Source: DASRWI01 sp035654655
Lineage (GTDB): Bacteria; Bacteroidota; Ignavibacteria; Ignavibacteriales; Ignavibacteriaceae
Assembly: GCA_035654655.1 (NCBI GenBank)
Contig: DASRWI010000031.1
Location: 82,460-146,459, forward strand
Direction of reading: 5' to 3'
Length of the DNA stretch: 64,000 bases
A program made the position numbers and the translations under genes. Shown one piece after another: positions 45,448 to 54,348 of the stretch. The stretch's first letter is position 1; every line of letters starts with the position of its first letter. The notes beneath the pieces were generated by a model. That model did no database searches. It was given only the letters and a program-made list of their open reading frames with translations, and had not been told where the DNA came from.

Positions 45448-46017
45448 ATGTTATTAAAAGAAAATGCTAAGACTTTAAGCTTATCAGACATTTTAAAAAA
45501 TGTTTTTACAAATCAATATGTGCAGATATTTTCATTTGCTATTTTGACAGCTATAGCTGCTCAAATAACTATACCTGCTAAACCTGTTCCATTCACTTTA
45601 CAAACAATGTTTGTTGTTTTATCTGGTGCTTTATTAGGTGCAAAAAAAGGTGCTTATTCACAATTATTATATTTAACTATGGGAATAATTGGATTACCAG
45701 TATTTGCAGTAGTACCAGAAGCGGGATTTGGTATTGCAAGATTATTCGGTCCCACAGGAGGTTACCTTTTAGCTTTTCCTCTTGCAGCATTTTTTACTGG
45801 TTTAATTATTGAAAAAAACAAAAATTACTTTACAGTTGCTGCAGCAATGTTTTTAGGTGATGTTTTAATAGTTGTGCTTGGTACACTTTATCTAAACTTA
45901 CTATATATCCATAATTTAACTGAAGCATTTAAATTAGGTGCAGTTATATTTTCAATTTGGACAGTTGTTAAAGTATTTACTGCAGTTGGAATTTTTTCTT
46001 TATTAAAAAGAAATTAA
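45448..46017 (+). CDS. bioY: Biotin transporter BioY (ECF substrate-binding component)
   Basis: A 189-residue membrane protein with six helices. It carries family motifs in FAILTAIAAQITIPAKPVPFTLQTMFVVLSG (helix 1 to 2), LLGAKKGAYSQLLYLTMGIIGLPVFA and GPTGGYLLAFPLAAFFTG. BioY binds biotin and works alone or with an energy-coupling module, none of which is adjacent. The supply of biotin would serve the biotin carrier protein at 2456-2899. GAGGA precedes the ATG. The next gene begins 4 nt after the stop. Confidence 0.94.
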   Translation: MLLKENAKTLSLSDILKNVFTNQYVQIFSFAILTAIAAQITIPAKPVPFTLQTMFVVLSGALLGAKKGAYSQLLYLTMGIIGLPVFAVVPEAGFGIARLFGPTGGYLLAFPLAAFFTGLIIEKNKNYFTVAAAMFLGDVLIVVLGTLYLNLLYIHNLTEAFKLGAVIFSIWTVVKVFTAVGIFSLLKRN

Positions 46018-46021
46018 CTGA

Positions 46022-48031
46022 ATGTTAAAGTCTATTATCTTTACAATTTTACTTGCAGGAGCATTAGTTTTCTTTGTTATTAGCTGCATAAATTTAATCA
46101 AAAATATGCAGACCGGTAAAAAGAAGGATGATAGAAGCGATAAAATTGGAGAAAGAATAAAAAGAGTTTTGATTGTTGCTTTTGGACAATCAAAAATATT
46201 AAGAGACCCTAATGCTGGCATCTTGCACTTTATTATTTTTTGGGGTTTTGTTCTTTTTTTATTCGCTGTTATTGAATCTATAATTCAGGGTTTTAATCCA
46301 AACTTCACCTTCGAATCTGCCGGACCATTATATTCAGCTATGACAATTATTCAGGATGTATTGGGATTACTTGTTGTACTATCTGTTTTATATGCTTTAT
46401 ATAGAAGATATGTTGTTCACGTACCACGTCTTGAAGTTGGAAAACACGGAAAAATTGATGCAACTATAATATTGCTAATGATAATGTTTGTTGTAGTATT
46501 TATGTTTTTACAAAATACTGCAATGATTGCAAAACATAATTTTATACTTTCAAAATTTGAAATAAGACCACTTTCTTATCCCGTAAGTAAATTTCTATTT
46601 AACGGAAATAATTCTGCTACCTTATCTTATGAAGTTTTTTGGTGGGCTCATATTATAGTAGTATTAGCATTTTTGAATTTTTTACCTTATTCGAAACATT
46701 TACACGTATTAACTTCAATTCCTAATACTTACTTAGCTAACATTGAGCCTGAATACTATAATATTAAACCATTAAACTTAGATGATGAAAATGCAGAATT
46801 TTTTGGTGCTGCTGATATTGAACATTTATCCTGGAAGCAGATTTTTGATGGTTATACTTGTACTGAATGTGGTAGGTGTACAGCAGCTTGTCCAGCTGCA
46901 AATGTGGGAAAATCCCTTTCACCACGTAAAATAATTACTGATATTAGGCATAGAACTCACGAAAAAGCACCGTTATTGAGACAAAATGCACAAATTGGTA
47001 AGGAAAATACCCCTCAAGTATTGGAAAAAACGTTAGTTCATGACTATATTGCAGATATTGAGCTTTGGGAATGTACAACTTGCGGCGCCTGTATGAAGGA
47101 ATGCCCTGTTATGATTGAGCATTTAGACTCAATTATAGATATGAGAAGAAATTTAGTTTTATCTGAATCTCAATTCCCAAGCGGCTTAAATAATGTTTTT
47201 AGAAATATTGAAGTTAACTTTACTCCTTGGGCTTTCAATCCTGCTGATAGAGCAGCTTGGGCAGAAGGTATGAATATTAAAACCATGGCAGAGGACCCAA
47301 ATGGCGAAGTTCTGTTCTGGGTTGGTTGTGCAGGTTCTTTTGATGACAGATATAAAAAGGTAACTAAGGCTTTTGCATCAATAATGCAAAAAGCCGGCAT
47401 AGATTTTAGAATATTAGGTACTGAAGAAAAATGTAATGGTGATGTTGCAAGAAGATTAGGAAATGAATATCTTGCACAAACAATGATGAAAGAAAACATT
47501 GAAAAACTAAATGGATATGGTGTTAAGAAAATAGTAACAGCTTGTCCTCATTGTTTTCAATCAATTGGCAGAGAGTATAAACAATTCGGTGGTGATTACG
47601 AAGTTATTCATCATACTCAATTTATTTCGGATTTATTAAAAGAAAATAAAATTGAGTTAAAAGATGAAGAAATTAAAGAAAAGTTTACTTATCATGATTC
47701 CTGTTATTTAGGCAGGTATAATGATATTTACGAAGAGCCAAGAGATATCTTGAAAAATATCAAAGGTTCTGAAGTTGTAGAAATGCAGCGTAATAAAAGT
47801 AAAGGTTTTTGTTGCGGCGCAGGCGGCGGCAGAATGTTCCTTGAAGATGAAGAGGGAGACAGAATAAATGTTGAAAGAACCGGTGAAGCTTTATCTGTTA
47901 CTCCCAACACCATTGCTTCAGCTTGTCCTTTCTGTATGACTATGCTGACTGACGGTGTTAAGCATTTTGAAAAAACTGAAGATGTATCCGTTAAAGATAT
48001 AGCTGAAATTGTACTGGAAAATATAAAATAA
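46022..48031 (+). CDS. Membrane-anchored HdrD-like iron-sulfur oxidoreductase
   Basis: A 669-residue protein. The N-terminal about 240 residues hold five to six transmembrane helices of the NarI/heme b-like type (with His in AGILHFIIFWG). Two [4Fe-4S] ferredoxin motifs follow (CTECGRCTAACP, CTTCGACMKECP), then two CCG domains (VGCAGSFDD ... EKCNGD ... TACPHC; HDSCYLGRYND ... GFCCGAGGG ... SACPFC). This architecture shuttles electrons between a cytoplasmic donor, often an electron-transfer flavoprotein or heterodisulfide-like pair, and the quinone pool. It starts 4 nt after bioY with no etfAB nearby, so the redox partner is not visible. Confidence 0.88.
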   Translation: MLKSIIFTILLAGALVFFVISCINLIKNMQTGKKKDDRSDKIGERIKRVLIVAFGQSKILRDPNAGILHFIIFWGFVLFLFAVIESIIQGFNPNFTFESAGPLYSAMTIIQDVLGLLVVLSVLYALYRRYVVHVPRLEVGKHGKIDATIILLMIMFVVVFMFLQNTAMIAKHNFILSKFEIRPLSYPVSKFLFNGNNSATLSYEVFWWAHIIVVLAFLNFLPYSKHLHVLTSIPNTYLANIEPEYYNIKPLNLDDENAEFFGAADIEHLSWKQIFDGYTCTECGRCTAACPAANVGKSLSPRKIITDIRHRTHEKAPLLRQNAQIGKENTPQVLEKTLVHDYIADIELWECTTCGACMKECPVMIEHLDSIIDMRRNLVLSESQFPSGLNNVFRNIEVNFTPWAFNPADRAAWAEGMNIKTMAEDPNGEVLFWVGCAGSFDDRYKKVTKAFASIMQKAGIDFRILGTEEKCNGDVARRLGNEYLAQTMMKENIEKLNGYGVKKIVTACPHCFQSIGREYKQFGGDYEVIHHTQFISDLLKENKIELKDEEIKEKFTYHDSCYLGRYNDIYEEPRDILKNIKGSEVVEMQRNKSKGFCCGAGGGRMFLEDEEGDRINVERTGEALSVTPNTIASACPFCMTMLTDGVKHFEKTEDVSVKDIAEIVLENIK

Positions 48032-48062
48032 TTTTTTTTATCAATAATTCAGGAGGTTTATA

Positions 48063-48257
48063 ATGAACAAATTAGAAGAGTTAAGGCAAGCAGTTAATAA
48101 CTTAGAAGGCGATTACCAGAAATTTTACGAAAAAGGACAGGCTGCAGCCGGTACTCGTTTACGTAAAGGTTTATCCGACTTAAGAAAATTAGCTCAAGAT
48201 GCCCGTAAAGAAATACAAGATCTAAAATCTCAGCGCAAAGCTGAAAAACAAAAATAA
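48063..48257 (+). CDS. Hc1-like bacterial histone H1 protein
   Basis: A 64-residue protein of the small histone H1-like family common in Bacteroidota: MNKLEELRQAVNNLEGDYQKFYEKGQAAAGTRLRKGLSDLRK and a Lys/Gln-rich tail. The GQAAAGTRLRKGL segment is the family hallmark. It probably binds and condenses DNA. AGGAGG lies 6-7 nt before the ATG, one of the strongest ribosome sites here, suggesting high expression. A strong terminator follows. Confidence 0.9.
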   Translation: MNKLEELRQAVNNLEGDYQKFYEKGQAAAGTRLRKGLSDLRKLAQDARKEIQDLKSQRKAEKQK

Positions 48258-48280
48258 TTTTTTGTTACAAATAGATTAAT

Positions 48281-48310
48281 AGAGACGCTTTTAGCGTCTC
48301 TTTTTTTTTA
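48281..48310 (+). terminator. Rho-independent terminator after the histone-like gene
   Basis: AGAGACGCT (48281-48289) pairs with AGCGTCTCT (48293-48301) around TTT and is followed by a long T run. Confidence 0.9.
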
Positions 48311-48330
48311 TGGATTGATTATATTTTAAT

Positions 48331-49434
48331 ATGAAAAATATTATTTACATTTTTATTGCTGCACTATTCTCTTTTAATTTCATCTGCACAACAAATAAAG
48401 CAGAATCATTTGTTAAAGCAGATTCAACAACAATAATTTCAATAAATGTTGTTGGTGACATTATGTGCCACTCTCCGCAATATCAATATGCACAAGTAAA
48501 TGGTGATAGTTTTGATTTTAAACCTTTTTTTAGAAAAGTAGAAAAATATTTTCTAAATGATGATTTAACTTTAGGGAATTTTGAAACTACTACTGCAGGA
48601 GCAAAAGAAGAATATTCGGGTTATCCATTTTTTAATTCACCTGACGATTATATAACTTCATTGAAAGAAGTTGGATTTGATATTCTAACAACTTCTAATA
48701 ATCATTCTCTTGATAAAGGTGTAAAAGGATTATTAAGAACAATCGATATTATGAATCTTAATGGAATCCATTATAACGGAACTTTTGCTTCTCAAAGAGA
48801 TAGAGATTCAATCAGACTTTTGAATATTAAAGGAATTAACATTGCATTTCTTTCATACTCATATGGGACTAATGGTTTACCTGTTCCAAAAGAAAAGCCT
48901 TATGTAATAAATCTTTTAGATACGACTTTAATTTTTAATGATATTAGAAGAGCAAAAATGATTGGAGCAGATATTGTTTTTGTTCATTATCATTGGGGGA
49001 AGGAATATGAAACAACACCAAATAAATTTCAGCAGAATCTTGCTCAATTAACCTTCAACGCAGGTGCTGATATTATTGTTGGTGGACATCCTCACGTTCT
49101 TCAGCCTATGATGTATGGTAATAAACCTGATGGCAGAAAAGGTTTTATAATGTATTCAATGGGTAACTTCATTTCCAACCAGAGAAAAGATTATAAGGAT
49201 ATCAGTATAATATTAAACCTTAAGTTGAAAAAAGATTTTAACACAAATATTACCACTATAGATTCAGTAGGTTATATTCCAACTTATGTATACAAAGGAT
49301 TTACTGAAGCAGGTAATCAATACATTGTAGTTCCATTGAATGAAATTCACAAAGAACCGTACTTAAAAAAGATGCAGGAGGAACTTGATATTTTGAGAAA
49401 TAAGGTTAATGAGTTAGTAAATTTTAATAAATAA
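48331..49434 (+). CDS. CapA/PGA-cap-family metallophosphatase-like protein
   Basis: A 367-residue exported protein (possible lipobox at FNFICTTN). The CapA fold is shown by NVVGDIMCHSP at the N-terminus, GNFETTTAG, TTSNNHSLDKGVKGLLRTID, FVHYHWGKEYETTPN and IIVGGHPHVLQPM, all metallophosphatase-type metal ligands. Members take part in poly-gamma-glutamate capsule formation or have unknown envelope roles. No other pgs/cap genes are adjacent, so the substrate is open. The N-terminus could be a signal peptide or lipoprotein signal. Confidence 0.87.
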   Translation: MKNIIYIFIAALFSFNFICTTNKAESFVKADSTTIISINVVGDIMCHSPQYQYAQVNGDSFDFKPFFRKVEKYFLNDDLTLGNFETTTAGAKEEYSGYPFFNSPDDYITSLKEVGFDILTTSNNHSLDKGVKGLLRTIDIMNLNGIHYNGTFASQRDRDSIRLLNIKGINIAFLSYSYGTNGLPVPKEKPYVINLLDTTLIFNDIRRAKMIGADIVFVHYHWGKEYETTPNKFQQNLAQLTFNAGADIIVGGHPHVLQPMMYGNKPDGRKGFIMYSMGNFISNQRKDYKDISIILNLKLKKDFNTNITTIDSVGYIPTYVYKGFTEAGNQYIVVPLNEIHKEPYLKKMQEELDILRNKVNELVNFNK

Positions 49435-49670
49435 AGCAGTCCATATAAAGCCTATTGAAGCTGGGGTATATTTTTTTATTTTAAAATAATTGTTGTTGAT
49501 AATAAGACTATTTTTTAACTTAAGATAGATGAATTAAGAATTTACTGCTATATTAACTGATAAAATGTTATTAAGGGAACTGATTTTATGTAATAGATTT
49601 CTTTTCATTATTTATTCAATAACGTAAAAAATTCACATTTACATAATATTTAATAATAAAGGGTCATAAA

Positions 49671-52499
49671 ATGAATAACAAACTTTTTCATTTTTTAGTT
49701 TTAGTACTTCTTTTAAGTACACAAATTTTTCCACAAAAATCATTTCCTGTTGGAGTCTATATCCAGGACATTTCACAAGCAAATCTTCAAAAAGCTAAAG
49801 ATATAGGCTTTAATTATTTTCAGGCACCAGGCGATAATAGTGTTCTTAGTTATTGTAAAAGCAATAACATAAAATTATTATCTTGGAATTTTGAAAATAA
49901 TGGTGGTACAAATGCAGCTCCAGGATGGCTTTCCTCCGGTTATTATTCAATTTGGTATGGTAAAGATGCCTTAATTGAATCCGCACCTAAAGATGTAGGA
50001 TTAAGAAGATCTAATAATACATCTATTGTAAATTATCAAAATAGAAGCTGTATTAAAGTAACCCAATCAGACCCTCAAGTTATAAGCGGTCCTTGTTATA
50101 AACAAGATATTAAACCTAAAAAAGGTCTTTATGATAATTTTAATTATTATAGTACTACGATTAGTTTAGCATGGAACGATTACGAAGGAGTACCGGATAA
50201 TACAGTAATTTGTGAAGTTGGTGCAAGAATGAAATTAAGAAAAATAAATTGGGGACCTCCTATTACTACTGAAATAATAAAAGTACCTCTTAATACAATT
50301 GGTGATAAAAAATCAGTAACTGCCGGTGAATTAAGAGGCGGTATTTTTCTAGAGATTACCTTTGATTATACTTATGAAAATAAAATACCAGAAATCGTAC
50401 AAATTACACCTTTACGTGGTGATTCATTAAGTGCTAAAAAAGTTACATATAATGTAGAATATGTTTATGATGATAAAGTAACCTGGCGATACATAAATGA
50501 CGGAAAAATGCCAAGTTGTGAATTAGAAAACTTGGGGATAGAGTACTTCATAGACTTTAAGGGTTATGGTGAATTGTATTTTGATTATGTATCCGCGCGA
50601 GATAATAGAATGTGGAAAGAATATAGTGAAAGTAAAATGATAAGTTATGTAAATGGAATAAACAGTAACTATAAAAACACAATAGCTCACTGGTATTCTT
50701 TAGATGAACCGCATGCAATAGATAACTTTATCCCATATAATATTATAAATACTGCATTAAAAAATTCCAATAATCAACCGCTAATTACGGCTTTTTATCC
50801 TGAATGGGATGGAAGTGCAAATTTAGGTAAAACAATTGAAAGATTTAATAAATATGCTAATCCGGATAAAATTATGATAGACCATTATCCATATTGGTGG
50901 ACAAGTACAAATAATTTTGGGTTAAATGAATTAAACAATAGAATAGAAGAAGTAACTTTAACAGGTAAAGATTTTTGGTATTGTTCGCAAGGATTTGGCG
51001 AATGGTTAGCTCCAGCAGGTACCAATTATTGGACCACACAAGAAGCTGAATGGAGACAGCCAAGCTCAACTGAATTAAAAGCTTCCATTATGTTAGCATT
51101 ATCAAAAGGAGCAAAAAGTATCTTTGTTTGGCCTTTAAATACGTATGCAACAATAGATGTTGATACCCCAATCACAGATAAAAGTCATAAATATACCGGT
51201 TTATTGGATGAATATGGTAACGCAACTTCATTATCTAATTTATTCAAAGATGATATTGTACCAAGACTCAAGGGTAAATTAGGAAATACATTGCTTTATT
51301 TAAACTATTCTCCTAATCAAAATATTTCAGTTGTTGAAGAAGTGAACCTTACTGATTATTCATATATTTTATTTGATGAAGAAGGAGATTATATATCATT
51401 AAATGGTTTCGATATTTCAGGAAATAACCGACGAAATTTAAATTTTACTCTTTTGAAAAATAAGTACACGAATAAGGAAAAATATTTTTCTGTTGTTAAT
51501 TTAGAATGCAATGAAAATGATCCTATGGAGGATGAAATTATGTCATTCATTCCATATGTAAGTACAAGTTGGCAGCCTGTAAATGATTATAATACATTTA
51601 CATTTAGAGATATTGAAGATAATAATTATGTAAGTTCTTTTTATAAAACAACAATAGGTACTGATATAACCTTCGGGCTCCCAATGGGAGAAGGAAAGTT
51701 CTTCATTCTTGCTCCGGCAGTTATTGCAGGAGGTGAATCAAACCATTACGAATATACTTTTCCTGGAGATACACTTAAGTATAATCTTAAAATTAATTCA
51801 AGTTCTAAGTTGTATGTAAACTATCCTTATGTAGTTAATGCAAACATTTTGTTAAGTTCTGAAACATCTCATATAATAGTTGATTCAACAGCACAATTGA
51901 TAGTTACACAAAATGGTTCTATAACCCCATATGGTTTTAAGCTAATAAAAGCAGAAACAACTTCTAATCATCCTTATTTATTCTGGGGTGCAAAAACAGG
52001 TGTAGTTAATTATGAAGTTTGGAGAGGTACTGAGAAGATTGCTACAGTAACCGGCACATCTTATGTTGATGTAAATATTGTTCTTGATGATGACCCCGAC
52101 AATTATAACAAAAAAGTATCATATTATATTAAATGTAATTACCAAGGTACTACTTATAATACAAATACTATAGAATATTATTATTATAGAATTTTATTAG
52201 ATAAAAAAGGAAATACAGAGTCTAAAAAATTAGAATCTCTTTTAAGCCAAAATTATCCAAATCCTTTTAATCCTACTACAACAATTAATTTTTCAATATT
52301 AAGAGATGATTATACAACATTAAAAATATATGATATCTTAGGAAATGAAATTGCTGTACTTGTGGACAAATATATTAATAGAGGAGAATACTCTATAGAT
52401 TTAGATGTTAATAAATATAATCTATCATCAGGTGTATATTTTTATTCATTAAGATCAGGTAATTTTTATAAAACAAATAAAATGATAATCAATAAATAA
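49671..52499 (+). CDS. Large secreted TIM-barrel glycosidase-like protein with T9SS tail
   Basis: A 942-residue exported protein. A signal peptide is followed by sequence suggesting a TIM barrel: a first-strand FPVGVYIQDISQANLQKAKDIGFNYFQ, an inserted beta-sandwich (about 75-310), HWYSLDEPHAIDNF with a candidate catalytic Glu, IMIDHYPYWW, FWYCSQGFGEWL, and SIMLALSKGAKSIFVWPL. A C-terminal Ig-like region (about 680-860) precedes a canonical sorting domain (NYPNPFNPTTTINF, final KTNKMIINK). It looks like a glycoside hydrolase of an unassigned family, but I cannot name the substrate. The next secreted gene starts 15 nt later. Confidence 0.78.
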   Translation: MNNKLFHFLVLVLLLSTQIFPQKSFPVGVYIQDISQANLQKAKDIGFNYFQAPGDNSVLSYCKSNNIKLLSWNFENNGGTNAAPGWLSSGYYSIWYGKDALIESAPKDVGLRRSNNTSIVNYQNRSCIKVTQSDPQVISGPCYKQDIKPKKGLYDNFNYYSTTISLAWNDYEGVPDNTVICEVGARMKLRKINWGPPITTEIIKVPLNTIGDKKSVTAGELRGGIFLEITFDYTYENKIPEIVQITPLRGDSLSAKKVTYNVEYVYDDKVTWRYINDGKMPSCELENLGIEYFIDFKGYGELYFDYVSARDNRMWKEYSESKMISYVNGINSNYKNTIAHWYSLDEPHAIDNFIPYNIINTALKNSNNQPLITAFYPEWDGSANLGKTIERFNKYANPDKIMIDHYPYWWTSTNNFGLNELNNRIEEVTLTGKDFWYCSQGFGEWLAPAGTNYWTTQEAEWRQPSSTELKASIMLALSKGAKSIFVWPLNTYATIDVDTPITDKSHKYTGLLDEYGNATSLSNLFKDDIVPRLKGKLGNTLLYLNYSPNQNISVVEEVNLTDYSYILFDEEGDYISLNGFDISGNNRRNLNFTLLKNKYTNKEKYFSVVNLECNENDPMEDEIMSFIPYVSTSWQPVNDYNTFTFRDIEDNNYVSSFYKTTIGTDITFGLPMGEGKFFILAPAVIAGGESNHYEYTFPGDTLKYNLKINSSSKLYVNYPYVVNANILLSSETSHIIVDSTAQLIVTQNGSITPYGFKLIKAETTSNHPYLFWGAKTGVVNYEVWRGTEKIATVTGTSYVDVNIVLDDDPDNYNKKVSYYIKCNYQGTTYNTNTIEYYYYRILLDKKGNTESKKLESLLSQNYPNPFNPTTTINFSILRDDYTTLKIYDILGNEIAVLVDKYINRGEYSIDLDVNKYNLSSGVYFYSLRSGNFYKTNKMIINK

Positions 52500-52514
52500 A
52501 AAGGACAAGTAAAG

Positions 52515-54293
52515 ATGAAAACAAAAATATTTTTATTATTGATTATATCATTATTTAATACATATTCAGTAACAAGATATGTTTCTAAGGAGGGGTCTGC
52601 GACTCCTCCTTATTTAAGCTGGACAACAGCCGCAAGAACAATTAAACAATGCGTTCAGGTTTGCCAGTATTGGGACACCATACTTGTAGGTAAAGGTACA
52701 TTTAAAGAAGATACATTATATTTAAGAGATAACTTAACTCTTTTAGGCTCAGGGATGGACTCAACAATAATCGATATAAGACAAGGTACAGTTGTTTATT
52801 TTGATAATAATACAATTAAATATTTTTCCTTCTTGGCTGGAGATGAAAGGTTCAAAGGTATATGGGCCGCATTAAGTTCAAACAAACTAAGCCAAAATTT
52901 AATTTTTGAAGGAAATAAAGTAATTAATGGCCAAAGGGGTCTTTACTTAACTCAGAAAGGTGGGACTACTTTAATAGTAAAGAACAATTTTTTTAGTTTT
53001 TCAGAAAGAGGAATCTTTGTTTCATCAGAAAGCAGTTCCACAAAAACTTTTATTGAAGATAATGTATTTAATTGTGAGGTGGGTATTAATATTAGTTTTG
53101 GGGGAAAACATTTGATTGAAAATAATATATTTAATCTAATGAAAGTAAGCTCGGGAGTTGCTGGAGGACCAGCCTACTATGGAGGAGAGATAGGTGATAC
53201 TTCATTTATTAAAAATAATATTATTCTTTCAGAACATTCTTCATCAGAAGGGTTAGAAATGGTAGGAGAGTACGCCGAAATAGAAAACAACACTTTCATA
53301 GGAAAATACTATCTTAAGTGTATTTGGATTGGAAGAAATGCATTAATTAGGAACAATTTGCTATTATCATTAGAAAAAAATGGAAGTGCAGGTTTTAAAT
53401 ATACATACGGAATTCAAGGGAATCCTATTATCAATTATAATTTAGTACATAACTTTTCAGTTCCCGCATATGGATTTACATTAAATAATACAAACCTATT
53501 GTCTGACCCAATGGTAGTAAACCAGGATACTTTTACAACTTTTGATGCTCACCTTCAGAAGTACTCTCCGGCTATTGATGCAGGTGACCCTACCATATTA
53601 GATAAAGATGGTACCAGAAGTGACATAGGTTATTTTGGAGGTCCTGGTGGGGAAAGTTATACATATCAAGACCTAGCACCAAGAAAACCAAGAGCATTGT
53701 ATGGTAAAATTGATACTACTAAAATAAGACTTGCCTGGAAAGGAGGAACTGAAAGAGATTTTAAGAATTTTATTATTTATAAAGATACTACTATTAACTT
53801 TACTCCTGATTCAAGTAAAATAGTATCAGTACAAAGAGATACAGTTTACATAGATACCTTTAATCCTTCATTAGAAAAACATTACTACTACAAAATAACT
53901 GCTGTTGATAGTCAGGATAATGTTTCGCTTCCAAGTCAGGAAATATCATTCATTCTTCTTGGAATTAAAGATGAAGAAGGTGAATTAAGTAATGGATTGG
54001 ATTATGAATTATATAACAATTATCCTAATCCATTTAATCCATCAACCTCAATATCATTCAGGATGAAGAAATCAGGTTTTGTTAAACTGCAAGTATATAA
54101 TATTGCGGGAGAATTAGTTTCAACAATCAAAAATGAACATATGGAAGCAGGTTACCACGAAGTTGAATACAGTCCAAAGAGTATTGATTACAATGATATA
54201 GCATCAGGAATATACATACTCAGACTTGATATTAGAGGAGAAAATAATGTACCCGTATATAATGATTCAAAGAAGATGATTTATATGAAATAA
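52515..54293 (+). CDS. Secreted right-handed beta-helix protein with FN3 and T9SS tail
   Basis: A 592-residue exported protein. A signal peptide is followed by a parallel beta-helix (about 20-380) with NNxF/NNxI rungs (VKNNFFSFSERGIFV, IENNIFNLM, IKNNIILSEH, IENNTFIGKYYL, IRNNLLLSL). An FN3-like module follows (about 395-480) and then a sorting domain (NYPNPFNPSTSISF ... KKMIYMK). Such helices occur in polysaccharide lyases and in adhesins; catalytic residues are not apparent. It is 15 nt after the TIM-barrel gene, suggesting the two act on one polymer. A strong bidirectional terminator follows. Confidence 0.83.
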   Translation: MKTKIFLLLIISLFNTYSVTRYVSKEGSATPPYLSWTTAARTIKQCVQVCQYWDTILVGKGTFKEDTLYLRDNLTLLGSGMDSTIIDIRQGTVVYFDNNTIKYFSFLAGDERFKGIWAALSSNKLSQNLIFEGNKVINGQRGLYLTQKGGTTLIVKNNFFSFSERGIFVSSESSSTKTFIEDNVFNCEVGINISFGGKHLIENNIFNLMKVSSGVAGGPAYYGGEIGDTSFIKNNIILSEHSSSEGLEMVGEYAEIENNTFIGKYYLKCIWIGRNALIRNNLLLSLEKNGSAGFKYTYGIQGNPIINYNLVHNFSVPAYGFTLNNTNLLSDPMVVNQDTFTTFDAHLQKYSPAIDAGDPTILDKDGTRSDIGYFGGPGGESYTYQDLAPRKPRALYGKIDTTKIRLAWKGGTERDFKNFIIYKDTTINFTPDSSKIVSVQRDTVYIDTFNPSLEKHYYYKITAVDSQDNVSLPSQEISFILLGIKDEEGELSNGLDYELYNNYPNPFNPSTSISFRMKKSGFVKLQVYNIAGELVSTIKNEHMEAGYHEVEYSPKSIDYNDIASGIYILRLDIRGENNVPVYNDSKKMIYMK

Positions 54294-54300
54294 AATCTTT

Positions 54301-54333
54301 AAAGATGACATCTTTTTAAAAGATGTCATCTTT
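54301..54333. terminator. Bidirectional hairpin terminator between convergent genes
   Basis: Arms 54301-54315 and 54319-54333 (AAAGATGACATCTTT and its complement) form a perfect 15-bp stem with a 3-nt loop. T- and A-rich flanks serve both strands. A near copy of the left part, AGATGACATCTTTTTAAAA, recurs at 59142. Confidence 0.85.
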
Positions 54334-54348
54334 AATTATTAAAATAAA

